Shown in pieces: positions 23,306 to 34,089 of a stretch of DNA of 64,000 bases (positions are counted from its first letter, which is position 1; every line of letters begins with the position of its first letter). The notes under the pieces are model-generated. The model searched no databases. It was not told the origin of the DNA and saw only the letters and a program-made list of their open reading frames with translations. The stretch is from contig CM034107.1 of the NCBI GenBank assembly GCA_019914945.1, forward strand, positions 4,588,001 to 4,652,000, read 5' to 3'. Position numbers and translations under genes: made by a program. This stretch comes from Typha latifolia. Taxonomy: Eukaryota > Streptophyta > Magnoliopsida > Poales > Typhaceae.

Positions 23306-23989
23306 CTAATTTGAGGGCTTGGACAGAGGAAGTCCAACATCAAACGGCGGCGGCGGGGGCAACCGCATCACTCTGTTCGACGGCAAGGAGGGAGGATTGA
23401 ATCCCTTTGGAAGCATAGGAAATCGAGCATCAGGTGGCGGCGGCGGCCACCGTATCACTTCGTTTGAAGGGGAGGAGGGAGGATTAAATCCCTTCGGCAG
23501 CATGGGAAATCGAGCATCAGGAGGCGGCGGTGGCCACTGTATCACTTCGTTTGAAGGCGAGGAGGGAGGATTAAATCCCTTCGGCAGCGTAGGAAATTCA
23601 GTGTCAGGTGGTGGCGGCGGCGACTGCATCACTCGGTTCGAAGGCAAGGAGGGAGGATTAAAACCCTTTGGAAGCATAGGAAATCGAGCATCAGGTGGTG
23701 GCGGCGGCGACTGCATCACTTGGTTTGAAGGGGAGGAGGGAGGATTAAATCCCTTTGGCAACATGGGAAATCGAGTACCGAACGGCGACGGCGGCACTTG
23801 GTTTGAAGGCAAAGAAGGAGGATTAAATCCCTTCGGTAGCATAGGAAATATAGTATCAATCGGCGGCGACGTCACTTGGTTGGAAGGTGGGAGAGGAAAT
23901 CCAATGAACGGCCTTGCCGCGGAGCCGAAAGAGCAGCAATTCATCATCAGTATTATGATTGCGAAAGAGAGAGAAGCCCAACCTGCCAT
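23306..23989 (-). CDS. Secreted multi-repeat IDA-LIKE-type peptide precursor, copy 2 (6 repeats)
   Basis: Single-exon, 227 residues, same signal peptide and first repeat as copy 1. Residues 48-218 are six units with the FPMLPKGFNPPS[SL]PSN core (one has FPTLPKG). The protein ends in a degenerate PLSKPSN tail. Linkers with SPPPPP occur twice. From the promoter to the middle of the second unit it is identical to copy 1, then the arrays differ in unit number and order, and the 3' flanks are diverged. It lies in inverted orientation 4.3 kb away with STR4A between. Same role and same uncertainty as copy 1: a candidate apoplastic multi-peptide precursor, or alternatively a Pro-rich wall protein. 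Confidence 0.72.
   Translation of the reverse strand: MAGWASLSFAIIILMMNCCSFGSAARPFIGFPLPPSNQVTSPPIDTIFPMLPKGFNPPSLPSNQVPPSPFGTRFPMLPKGFNPPSSPSNQVMQSPPPPPDARFPMLPKGFNPPSLPSNRVMQSPPPPPDTEFPTLPKGFNPPSSPSNEVIQWPPPPPDARFPMLPKGFNPPSSPSNEVIRWPPPPPDARFPMLPKGFNPPSLPSNRVMRLPPPPPFDVGLPLSKPSN
23336..23848 (-). repeat. Coding minisatellite of 87-bp units in IDL-like copy 2
   Basis: Six units, the first 26 codons and the others 29. The unit types overlap those of copy 1 (RVMQS/DTE and EVIRW/DAR) but their order differs, and there is a QVMQS unit not seen in copy 1. Confidence 0.9.
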
Positions 23990-24099
23990 CTTACTCGTAC
24001 GTAGTAGAAGCTCCAAAATTCGTCTTCTATTACGAGGAGAGGAGAGGAGAGGAGAGGAGTATGATCTAGGTGGGGGAGAGAAGACGGAGTGTTGAAGTG

Positions 24100-24215
24100 T
24101 TTTTATAGTGAAGAGGGTGGTATCATGCATGGTATGGTATGTCCCAGTTCCTCTGTGGTTCGTCCAAGACACGTGAGTTGCTTTTATTGGATTCACTTCT
24201 ATTATTACTCAACCC
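24100..24215 (-). promoter_or_regulatory. Promoter of IDL-like repeat gene, copy 2
   Basis: TATA box (minus strand) at 24107-24100 and G-box CACGTG at 24170-24175, in the same positions relative to the ATG as in copy 1. Sequence beyond about 24215 is diverged from copy 1. Confidence 0.7.
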
Positions 24216-24269
24216 GATTCCTTTTCGGTTTCCTGTGCGACAAACAAAGATTTGCATCCCATCTCCAAA

Positions 24270-27186
24270 CGCATCAAAATTATGTTGATTTCCCCGATTA
24301 CATTAAAATTTTGTTTTTCCTTTGCTTTTTCTTCTGCTGCTGCTTCGATTTTTCTTAAAGAACTTCATGTAGAATGTTAAAGAAGGAAACAAAGAAAATA
24401 GGAAGGTTCTGATTTCCTTGTTGTATATCAATTACTCTGTTTTTCTTCTAAAATAAAAAAAAAAATATCAGCATCCTCTGTTTCCCGATTTATTTGCTAA
24501 AGCAACCTTCCATTAATTATTTTCTGCATACACTTTTTGAATATTTTTTTACTACATATACCACCAGATTTAAAACGTTTATTTAGTTATATAATTACTT
24601 CTTTTTTTTTAGTTTAAAGGAGGTATATATATATATATATATATATTTATAGTTTAGAGAGTATAGCGTAGATAATAAAAAAATATAAAAAATAATAATA
24701 GTTCAATAGGTCTAAATAAAATTATTCAAATTGTCAAAATTATAACTACTACTGTCTCAAAAATAAGATAAAATGAGTACCCATTGCCCATGATAATAGA
24801 TTGAATACCAATTAACATATGCAAATTACAAAAGAAGAGGTATATTATATATGAGAGTGAACTTATGAAATTTGAGCACATTGTACAACGGTAACTTAAA
24901 ACTTTTAAAAATATCACTTTTAAAAGAAAAAAAGAAGAAGTGATAATTGATAAAGAGAAAGGGATTTTGTACAAATGTCTCTAAAAATTATACTTTTTCT
25001 TTTGGCTCGAGTACCCTTCTTTTCACTCCCCTTCTCCCACAAATTTTAAGAAAATCATACGAAGAACATTTTATTCAAATAACACAACAACTAAATTGTT
25101 CTTTAGGTGGTTTATTTTTTGCAAACTAAGAAATATATTTTACCTTCTTGATTTTGATTATAATTTAATTTATTTGTGACCCTTACTTCCTTGTAAATTT
25201 TGCATATATGCAATCGATAATTATTTAATCTAAATTAATTGTTTCAAAAGCTGTTATTTTGACAATTTTGACTGTTATCTTCCCTCTATCTTGATTGTTC
25301 TTAATCTCCAAAATATTTTTTTTTCTTAATTACTATAATTTTTTAAGAGATAGTGGAGATTTATAGCATCCCATTAAATCATAAACTAGAAATTTTTTAT
25401 ATATTTTCTAATTTTCTTCTTACTAAAAATCGAGAGAAAGTATTTTTAACATTTATTTTGTTAAAGAGGGTGTCAAGAAATAACATGTGTGCTCAATTTG
25501 GCCATTGAAAGGATATCTTTTGAGACCCATGAACTAAAAACTAATGTTTATATTGTGTTTTATATGTCTAAATGCACTTTTTTCAAGTCCTTAATTACTA
25601 AGATATCAATTAAGACAACTAATTACTATAATTAAAAAGAACCATAAGATGATAGACAATTGCAAAAAATAAGTCCTAACCATAAGTAATAAGTGTTACA
25701 AATAAAAGTTCTGAGTGGGTACTGGTTAGCATAGTAAATTTTGGGTCCTACTTAAGAGAGGTAATTTTTTTTCCCCTTCTATTGACATATCTCAAATAGA
25801 AATAGTCAATTTAGACAATATACGAATAAGTATATATATACAATAAACTTTAAGTAGGTGATAAAAATTAATAAATCAGTACTCTATAATTTACCTATTT
25901 TGTATCCCCACCCATTTTGTTTGCCTATAATTTTCGGTCTGAATTAAACAGTAGCAATAAAAAAATATTTTATTATAATATATTAAATTATTTTTAAATA
26001 CCTAAATTATTCTTATCTTCTTCATCTTCTCATTCTCTCCCATTATCCTCACCATCTCATCATGCCTAAGCCAAATATTTTGATCTCCAAATTAGAGTTG
26101 CTCGAGATGATCTGCTAGCTCAATCTTCTCCGACGAACCCCTATTTGTAGCAATGATAGATAGAAGAAGAAGACAGGATAAAAGGAAGGGAAGACGAAGG
26201 AAGGTAGGTGAGAGAAGGTGATTAGGGGAACGAAGGAAGATACTAAAGGAGTAGAGATCTAGGAGTATTTTAGTAATTTAATTAATATATAATTAATCAA
26301 AATAACATCAGATATTAATAAAAAAATTATAAGAAAGAGTGAAGCGCATGTGAATTATAAAATAAATAAAATATAGAGTATAATTTATAAAAATTTCTAA
26401 AAGTATTTAAAAATAACCTTAAAAGAAGAAATGACTGATGAGTTGATGACATATACATATGTAAGTCATGTCATGTGAGCTATCCCTTTACCACATGTGA
26501 CATGACAGATGACCATGATGATATATGCATGGCTAATTCGAACATAATACTAACACTTCAACCATTTAATTACTAGGTTTATTTTTTTTTTACATAATAT
26601 ACTCTTTCAAAATATTTATTTGTCTGTACTCTTTAAAATTTTATATTTATGTCTATATTATCTAAATTATAATTTTTTTCATGAATGTCCATGGAGTTAC
26701 TTTTTATCACCTATAAATTAAAAGCTTAGCAATGTAGTAGACTCGAAATGGTGAAGCTTTTATTATGAAAAGGAGTGATATCATTCAGAGAGGAAAAGAC
26801 TAAAAAGTAACAAAGAAGAAACTAATGTAAAAGATATAGTAGCACAAACAGAGGTGATTATTGTTGACATATTCACAACATTGGCATGAATATATATCAT
26901 GAATCGATTTAGTTGTCTAAATTATTATTACATCAACATATGATAACTCTCTTATCACTAAACGAGAAACTACCATCAACCAACTAATCTTTTTGTCATC
27001 CAAGAGGCCAAGCTAGATAGAAAGAGAAGAGCTTTTAATTTTTTTTTAACATGCATAAAGATTATAGCATTAAATATAATAAAAGGAAACAAAATAGTGA
27101 TTCTTTTGCATATTACCACTAACTTTTAAGCCATTTCAAGAGAATTAAAGCCTCCCTATTTTGACATATTTGCAGAATGACTCCTG

Positions 27187-27236
<50 letters not shown>

Positions 27237-27270
27237 CATATGCAAAGTGAAAGAAAGATCATCTCCTAAT
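24270..27270. other. AT-rich intergenic region, no gene recognised
   Basis: Contains (TA)n at about 24626-24647 and 27191-27231, poly-A and poly-T runs and low-complexity sequence. No credible coding exon on either strand. Confidence 0.5.
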
Positions 27271-27476
27271 AATTCACAAAGAATATTTGCGATTATAATT
27301 TTGTGAATGATAATTAAGGAAATTATATCTCTCTTTTAAATATAACAAAAGAAAAAGAGAAGTTGATTTACAAATATGTGAAAAAAAAACGGAGGATTTT
27401 CCATAATAAACATAAAGTTTAGATGGTAATTTGCAAAAAGAGACCCATTGCACACAGACCTCAACCAACTCAAACC

Positions 27477-27803
27477 TCAGGATTCCTCCGCCTCCTCCTC
27501 CTTCACCTCCCTCGCCGCCGCCGCCGTCGTCCTCCTTGCCGCAGGAGGAAGCGGCGCCGCCACCCTTCCGTCGATGCAGGAGGCGCACTTGGTCTCCACC
27601 CACCCCTCCAAATCGTACGGCCCGCCATACCCTAGTATCCTCCTCCCGCAGCAGATCCGGCCAAAGATCCCGGCCACCACGGCCAGCACCGTGATCACCG
27701 CCAGAACCGCGATCACCGCCCCGATCGACCCGCCCCCGCCTTCCGATCTCTCCGGCCCCACCAGATGCAGCGGCGGCGGAGGCTGGTCGAGCGGAAGCGA
27801 CAT
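27477..27803 (-). CDS. Small single-pass membrane protein, conserved in plants, unknown function
   Basis: A 108-residue intronless frame. The second ATG (27803) is chosen because MSLPLDQPPPPLHLV is the usual start style; the frame is open seven codons further up. A Gly-rich stretch is followed by one membrane segment (about residues 26-46, SIGAVIAVLAVITVLAVVAG), then a conserved-looking Cys-rich juxtamembrane block FGRICCGRRILGYGG, DLEGWVETKCASCIDG, and an acidic tail. I recall similar small plant proteins with a GRxCxGR plus DxEGWVExKCxSCIDG block but no assigned role. The many overlapping frames on the plus strand are GC-rich shadows. Confidence 0.7.
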   Translation of the reverse strand: MSLPLDQPPPPLHLVGPERSEGGGGSIGAVIAVLAVITVLAVVAGIFGRICCGRRILGYGGPYDLEGWVETKCASCIDGRVAAPLPPAARRTTAAAAREVKEEEAEES

Positions 27804-28860
27804 AACTAGAAAGAAACCCCCCAAAAAGGCGAGAGATTTCTCACGGCTCCCTAATGCCGGCGGTTGCTAAAGCGGCAGATCTCAGACGGGTCGTCGGAGG
27901 ACTCGAAGAACCTCCCACCTTTCTGGGTTTTGGCGATCAAAACGGACCCAAAGACGAAGCTCCCTCAAGTGTGTTTTTACTAAAAGAGAGGGTGTAAATT
28001 GTAAAAAATAACAAGCATCCCTCACGGTGGCCGGTCTCTTTGGAGGTCAGCTTAGGGTTTAAGGGAGGGAGAAGAGGGGAGAGGAAGGAAGAAATAAAGG
28101 CGGTGTTTTTATTTCGGTTTCTCTCTCTACAGAGATTTGTCCGAAAGCATTGTTCTATTCTAGAGAGGGAGAGAGGGGGGGTAATCCTAGATCGGCTGTC
28201 ATTGACACGTGGCAGATCCAACGGCTGGGGTGAATGTTTTAGTGGTTGGTTAATACCTTAATAAATCTAGCATATCTGGGTGAGATCACAATGTCCATAC
28301 CTTTGGTAGAGTCTTATTAACGAATAATATAATATAATATAATATATTTCTAATATATAGATAGAATATCTCCACTATTGAATGATAAGGATAAGAAAGT
28401 AAAAAAGAAAAAGAAAATGGAAGATATTTAAGCGTTAATAGGGGGTACTAAGAATGCGTAAATAATGTCGTTGATGTGGATGGATTTTCTACGTGATCGG
28501 TTGTTGGAGTTGTAACTGCAAATATAGCTTACTATAAGACATGCTACCCTCACGTGTTTCGTATTTTTAACTGTCATGCAATGCAGAAAATCCTACACAG
28601 TGATTGTATTTATTCAGCATATTCTTGGATACGTATAGCATTGTTAATTAATAGGATATGGTGGATTTTTAGAGATTAATGATTATCATGTCATCTTATG
28701 GAATGATATGGTTGGTGGATTTTCAATTGCAGCTGCACTAAACGAATTAAAGAGACGCTCTCACGTGTAGGATTTTCAGTCAACCAGGTTAACTTGTCAG
28801 TGTTCACTTACGAATTTCATAAGGTCTATTTTAGAATAATTATTCTAATAAGAGAGAAGA
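27804..28860. promoter_or_regulatory. Upstream region of the small membrane protein gene
   Basis: No other gene seen. Contains GAAATAAAGGCGGTG at 28091 and ACACGTGGCAGATCC (G-box) at 28205-28219. The same two words occur in the same order in the 3' flank of IDL-like copy 1 (19105 and 19203). Confidence 0.4.
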
Positions 28861-28869
28861 GAGAAGAGG

Positions 28870-29410
28870 GAAGAGAGCTATCAATGTCATTGGATGTGAA
28901 TGGCTCATCCCCTCCGGCAATGGTGGGTGGTGAGGATGTCCTTCAACTACGAGCTTTGTCCTCCAAACGGAAAACAACCGCTATCAGGTCGAAGTGGAGC
29001 ATGGAAAGGGCAGCAAGAGATGAGCCCCGGTAGCATCCAAAGCGCATCATTAAAAGATCTCGCATGGCCGAATTTTGGAAGAGATTATGGCTAAGCTTAA
29101 AGAATAACTTGAGGACCAGTGTGTCATTGTCCACCCAACGTTGCGGCCTAGGAGGTTGCGCATTCGATGATGACAGGCAAGCAACGACCTCCCTCTCCGT
29201 TGATGATGTTGAAAATGGATATGGAAAAAACTTACAATAGAGTAAGCTGTGAAGCTGTGTTAAGTACCCTTTGAAGCTTGCATATCATTGCCGAGATACA
29301 ACCTCCTTATTAATGGAGCCTCATCGGATTGGATCTCCCCTCACTAGGGGTTGCGCCAAGGAACCCTCTGTCACCATACTTGTTTATACTTATTTCTCAA
29401 ATACTCATTG
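28870..29410 (+). pseudogene. LINE reverse transcriptase remnant, left part
   Basis: From about 29200 the plus strand reads LKMDMEKTYNRVSCEAV, then GLRQGTL, then across a frameshift SPYLFILISQILI. These are L1-type RT landmarks (KLDMEKAYDRV, RGLRQGCPLSPYLF). 28870-29200 has open frames (MSLDVNGSSPPAMVGGEDVL and onward) that I do not recognise and may belong to the same element. The element is cut at 29410 by a solo LTR and resumes at 32459. Confidence 0.65.
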
Positions 29411-32400
29411 TGAAACACCCACTTAAAAAAATCACGTGTTCCTCATGTGAAGAATTTTCACGTGAATTTCATGTGACCTATTAGTGAAATAATCTCACAA
29501 AATATTTGGATAAGTCTAGAAATACCATAATAATCTAACAAATAATCCAAAGTTACAATATCACAGACTTCAACAATCCTCTAAGAATACAAGTCCAACA
29601 CAAATTTTAAAACATAAATACCCTCGCAGGGGCCAAGACCAACTAGAAATAATAGAATAAACAATACTAAAATAAGAAAATGAATCTGCTACTCCTCGAT
29701 ATCTGCATCCTCCGTAATCAGCTCTGAAATATTTTCACCAAAATGGCGATGAGCACGGGGCCGGCAAGTAAAATCCAATAGTAATCTAAGAATATTGTAT
29801 TGCATGATAAATAGAAATGCAAACTCATAACATGTCAGGGAAAGTGTACATTATGACTTTTAATAACTTTCATCATTATAGCTCAATTTACATAGAAATC
29901 TACACAGAAACTGAGTCACAATGACATGTCTCACAAAGCATCATAAAATCGAGGGGGACTAGTCATCTAGCGGTATTATTGCCCATACATGCATGGCGAC
30001 GCTCCATACGACCGGTTGTCTGTGGCCACTAGATTAAGGATCCTAGTCGTAGGCCCATCAACACCGCTCTAGTAAATCATCGCACAGAGCAGAATCATCG
30101 CATACAACGGGTAAGAGCACACAGCTCGATAGACGCCCTGATCCTGCATCCTCGTGTACCGCTAGAACTATAATCCCTACCTCTCAATCATCTTTTCTAA
30201 TATCATACTAGACTAATCTCCAAGTAGGGCAGTGTAATCACCTGAATGCTCCACTAGCTATCGACCTCAGGTATAGACCGTTAATATAATACTATATAAT
30301 ACACTCTACTCTTAACCCCGGGTTGAGTGGGTGAGAGGGCACTGCCTAGCTGGGACTTGACTAACAATGATACGTGCGCGTGGTGCCATAACCTCTATTA
30401 TTTATTTAACATAATCATCAAAATAACAGTTATTATAACAATGCATAGAGTCTATCATACATGTGCATTAAATGATAAATAATGCAAGTAAGAATTAACA
30501 TGCAATTAATGCAAGTATGAAATAACATGTAATTTTTACAAGTAAGAAACAACATTTAATTAATGCAGGTAAGACATGACATAAGTATGCATTTTCGTAG
30601 ACTATTATAGAATTCTACTTGCTTGGGATATCTCTGGAATCCGTCTTACTCTCCTAATCAGTCGGCTCTTCCTGAATTTCGAGATCCTTCCCGCACAATA
30701 ATGGGTCTAATAATTATAAATAAAATAAAACATAAGATTGATGAACTTATAGGACTAACTACCTTGTTATATAAATTAAGTTTGATTTTCTAGGTCCGAT
30801 TATATTATTTGGTATTAATTTTTAAAAAGAGGTCCTTTAGAGTCGTTCACATTTTACAAGTGTCGAAGATAATTAAAAAGACTAATAAATTCAAATACCT
30901 ATTTTAATTATGTATTAATCCTACTTTTTTTAATAACATGATTGAGAAAAATAAAATAAATATAATTTATGTAGCTAACAGAATTAAGAAAAAAAAAATA
31001 AAAGACTAATAATAAATTAGTCTATGGTCTAAGGTTGGGCTGGGCTCAAGGCCCAATCAGTATTATGCTAAAAAAGTGGGTTGTGGGCCTACCCACAGTC
31101 CACAAGGCTAAAAAAAATGGCTAGCTACAGGTGTGGGCCTTGGCCCACACTGTAGTTGCCTAGATTTCGGGTGGGCTGAGCTCTGAGAGCTCAGCCCATC
31201 AAAATAGCTAAACAAAAAAATTTTGGGGTGGACTGGGCTGAGCCCAATCCACCCCTAGTTACAAGTGTGGGTTGTAGCCCACACTGTAACCCACAGGGTC
31301 GGGTGGATTGGGCTCACAAGCCCAGCCCACAGCTAGCTACGGGCTTGGGCCACGGCCCACCCGTAGTCTACATAAGTCGGGTGGACTGGGCTCACGGGCC
31401 CAATCCACTACTGGCTACGGGCGTGGGCTACGGCCCACCCCATAGCCAACACAAGTTGGGTGGATCGGGCTCACAGGCCCAGTCCACTGTTGGCTACGGG
31501 TGTGGGCTGCGGCCCACCCCCCCAACATAACTCATGGGGGTTTGATCAACCCCCACACAGTTCAATCTTTAGAGCGAGGCTACTGCCGATGATCCCCGTC
31601 GCCGGCAGCCCAGCTCCAGCAACTCCTCCCCAAGTCGACGAGGTCGACTTAGGTGCAGGAGTGTTTTGAACCACCGGCCGGTGTGGCCGGTGGCTGAGAA
31701 TTGAGGAACTCCATGGCCGACGGCCATGGAGCTTCCCAATTCAGTGCAAGATGGGCTCGAAGCCCTCATCTCAAGTAGATACCTCTTCCATGTGAAGAGG
31801 TGGGTCAGTCGAGGCTGACGAGCGAGGCCACCACCGCCGGTGGTGGCCGCCTGTGCCTAAGTAACTCGGCGGTGGGAGGTGACATGACATCGCCTCCCTC
31901 GCCCCTATGGGTACCCAAATTGGGTACCCACGGCAAGGGGCTGAAGCGGGGAAACTCCCCGGACTGGTGGGTCGTCGATCCGAGGTCGTCGGCCAACAAA
32001 TTTCTCCGATGAAGGCAAAAATAAATAAACTCCTAATTAATCATGATTAACTAGGCTATTTTCAAATTAAACTAAAGAGGGGATGGAGGCTAACCCGAAG
32101 ATTGAGATGAGGGGATTTTGGTTGGCTGCCGGCGCTCCGGTGACTCGCTGTCTGCGATGAAGGCTTCGGCGGCTCAGAGGAGAAGAGAGGGTGGAAGAGC
32201 GAGAGAGAGAGATGTTGCGAAAAGTGGAAAAGCTCGAGAGGAAAGGGATTTAAATAGGGGTGAGGAAGAGAAGAAAGCGGAGTGGAGTTAGCTCCACTTC
32301 GGCGCACTTCTCTCCCACCTCTCGCAACCAACTGGCGAGAGGTGGGGGAAGGAAGAAGAAGTCAGCGCATGCGCCAAGCGCGTGCACTGCGGTTAGAGTG

Positions 32401-32453
32401 CACGCGCATGGCGCTTGCGCTAACTATTTTTTATTTTATTTATGGGTGTTACA
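29411..32453 (-). mobile_element. Solo LTR (3043 bp) with 5-bp target duplication, inside the LINE
   Basis: Starts TGAAACACCC and ends GGGTGTTACA, which are near-perfect inverted termini. It is bordered by CATTG at 29406-29410 and CATTG at 32454-32458. No primer site, polypurine tract or gag-pol lies inside. On the minus strand a TATA-like CCTATTTAAATCCC (about 32262-32249) lies in the expected U3/R position, so the LTR is reversed. Open frames inside (for example 31228-31530 and 32062-32331) are LTR sequence, not genes. Confidence 0.85.
31210..31545. repeat. GC-rich tandem repeats of about 79 bp, self-complementary, in the solo LTR
   Basis: Four units beginning GGTGGA[CT][TC][GG]GGCT near 31219, 31303, 31380 and 31459. 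Each holds a GGGCT..AGCCC type inverted pair and a TGGGC..GGCCCA pair. Related, weaker units extend left to about 31030. Could fold as a series of hairpins. Confidence 0.7.
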
Positions 32454-32458
32454 CATTG

Positions 32459-34080
32459 CAATTTGAATTCGGCTGTCACGGACCATCAATTTGCTAGGTT
32501 TAGGTAGGCAATGCATAGCTCACGCATTTGTTGTATGCGGATGAATTGCTCCTTACAGTGCAGGCCATGACTGTCAATGCTAATTGTGTGATGGACAGCT
32601 TGGAAAGATATGTAGAAGGTGCAGTTGTGTGCATGCTTAGGGCTAAGGGTGGCAAGTTGATACAACTAGCAATTAGGGCTAGACCTTGTTGCTTCGGAAG
32701 GAATAATCTCCTATTTTGAAGAATAAAACTTTCTAGCTGGGGTGTTTGAATACTAGGAAGTCACGTTCGAGCGCCTCGTTCAAACGCATGTACTCGTTCG
32801 CACATACAAGGAACATTTTTTGTACGTTCAAAGGGACCCGTGACTGCTTGAACGCGCCACGACGAGGATGCATTATTTTTAAGGTTATTTTTTATTATTA
32901 TTTTGGGGTTGTTAAGCTAGTCTTTAAATATGTGAAAGACAACCCTATTGAATATATCGAAGATTATTAATATTCTCCTTATTATCTCTACCTTCTCTCT
33001 TTCTCCTACTTTTATCTCCTTCCTCCCACGGTAGCCATTATTGGTCGTCATCACCTTCCACCCTCAATCTGACCGTTCCCCCTTGCCTATCAAGGATGTA
33101 TCCAACCTCTTCCTCCTCATCTAGCTTTAGGCTTTATCGCCATTATTCTATCTTTCACCTTCCACGTCCATCCCACCACTAGTGACCCCCGGTTAGTATT
33201 CTATCACAACTTCTGATCTACACCTTTGATCATCGTGATTCTAATTGTATTGGATTTTTGACTTCCAAGAGGATAATCTATTAGGATCTTAGATCTTTTG
33301 GATGATTGGATAAGACAGAGTCTGATTCTAGATCTATCTAGAATCAGTCCTTGTTGCGATAACAATCATCCTGAGGTGATCGTATCACAAGTCTACCCTT
33401 CAAGTACCTAGGCGTCCAACTCTCCGACTGACACATTGGAGTTGCGGAACATAGTGGACTGATTGACTATGTGAGGAAGAAACTGGCAGGATGGAAGTGT
33501 AATCTTCTATCCACTACGGGTAGGCTCACCTCAATCAATTCCACTTTATTATCATCCCGACCTACTGGATGAGATGTTCTTAGCTCTCAGAGATAGGTCC
33601 TCGATGCCATTTCAAAACTAGCTAGAGACTTTTCCTGGGGCAAGGGAAATGGTCGTGGCATCGATTTGCTAGGTTAGGAGATAGTCACCAGTCTCAAGGA
33701 GGATGGCAGGTTGGGGGGTCCGACGACTAAAATTGGCACGCATAATGCTCACTAAGAAGCTAGTGTTAATGGTGCTAAAAGAGATAACACCCTGTGGGTG
33801 AGGATTAAGGTGAACAAGTATGGTATGCTAGACCTTTAGAATGCGAGGGTGGCCACTAGTGGTTCACAGATTTAGAAGATGATTTGTTGCGTTGTGAATT
33901 GCATGAAGCTAGGTTGTCAAAAATTAGTAGGCAATGGGAGGACCACACATGTTGCTACCGAGCCTTGGGTTATGTCAGCAATATGGTGCATGCAGCTAAG
34001 AGAAATACGTCTAACCCTTCCTAATAGGAACCTCTTGGTCATGGAGCTTGTATTTGGTAGTAATGGCTAACAGATAGACT
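32459..34080 (+). pseudogene. LINE reverse transcriptase remnant, right part
   Basis: Reads THLLYADELLLTVQAM (the catalytic YADD box changed to YADE), YVRKKLAGWKCNLLSTTGRL, TSINSTLL, and LVGNGRTTHVATEPWV (matching the VGNG..I..W.DPW block before the C-terminal zinc domain). It continues the fragment that ends at 29410. Many stops and shifts; dead. Confidence 0.7.
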
Positions 34081-34089
34081 AATCAAAGA

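Larger units (their letters stand above)
17645..24265. repeat. Inverted duplication carrying the IDL-like gene pair
   Basis: Arms about 17645-19130 and 23150-24265, in opposite orientation, separated by STR4A. The outer parts (before 17735) and the 3' parts show roughly one difference in eight bases, while about 17735-18215 is identical to its counterpart. Confidence 0.85.

Noticed and set aside
27423..27870. Plus-strand frames of 70-140 residues
   Set aside because: GC-rich shadows of the minus-strand membrane protein gene.
31228..31530. 100-residue Trp/His/Pro-rich frame
   Set aside because: It follows the 79-bp non-coding LTR repeats inside the solo LTR.
32062..32331. 89-residue minus-strand frame in the solo LTR
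   Set aside because: It lies at the transcription-start side of the LTR, has low complexity and matches no family I recognise.
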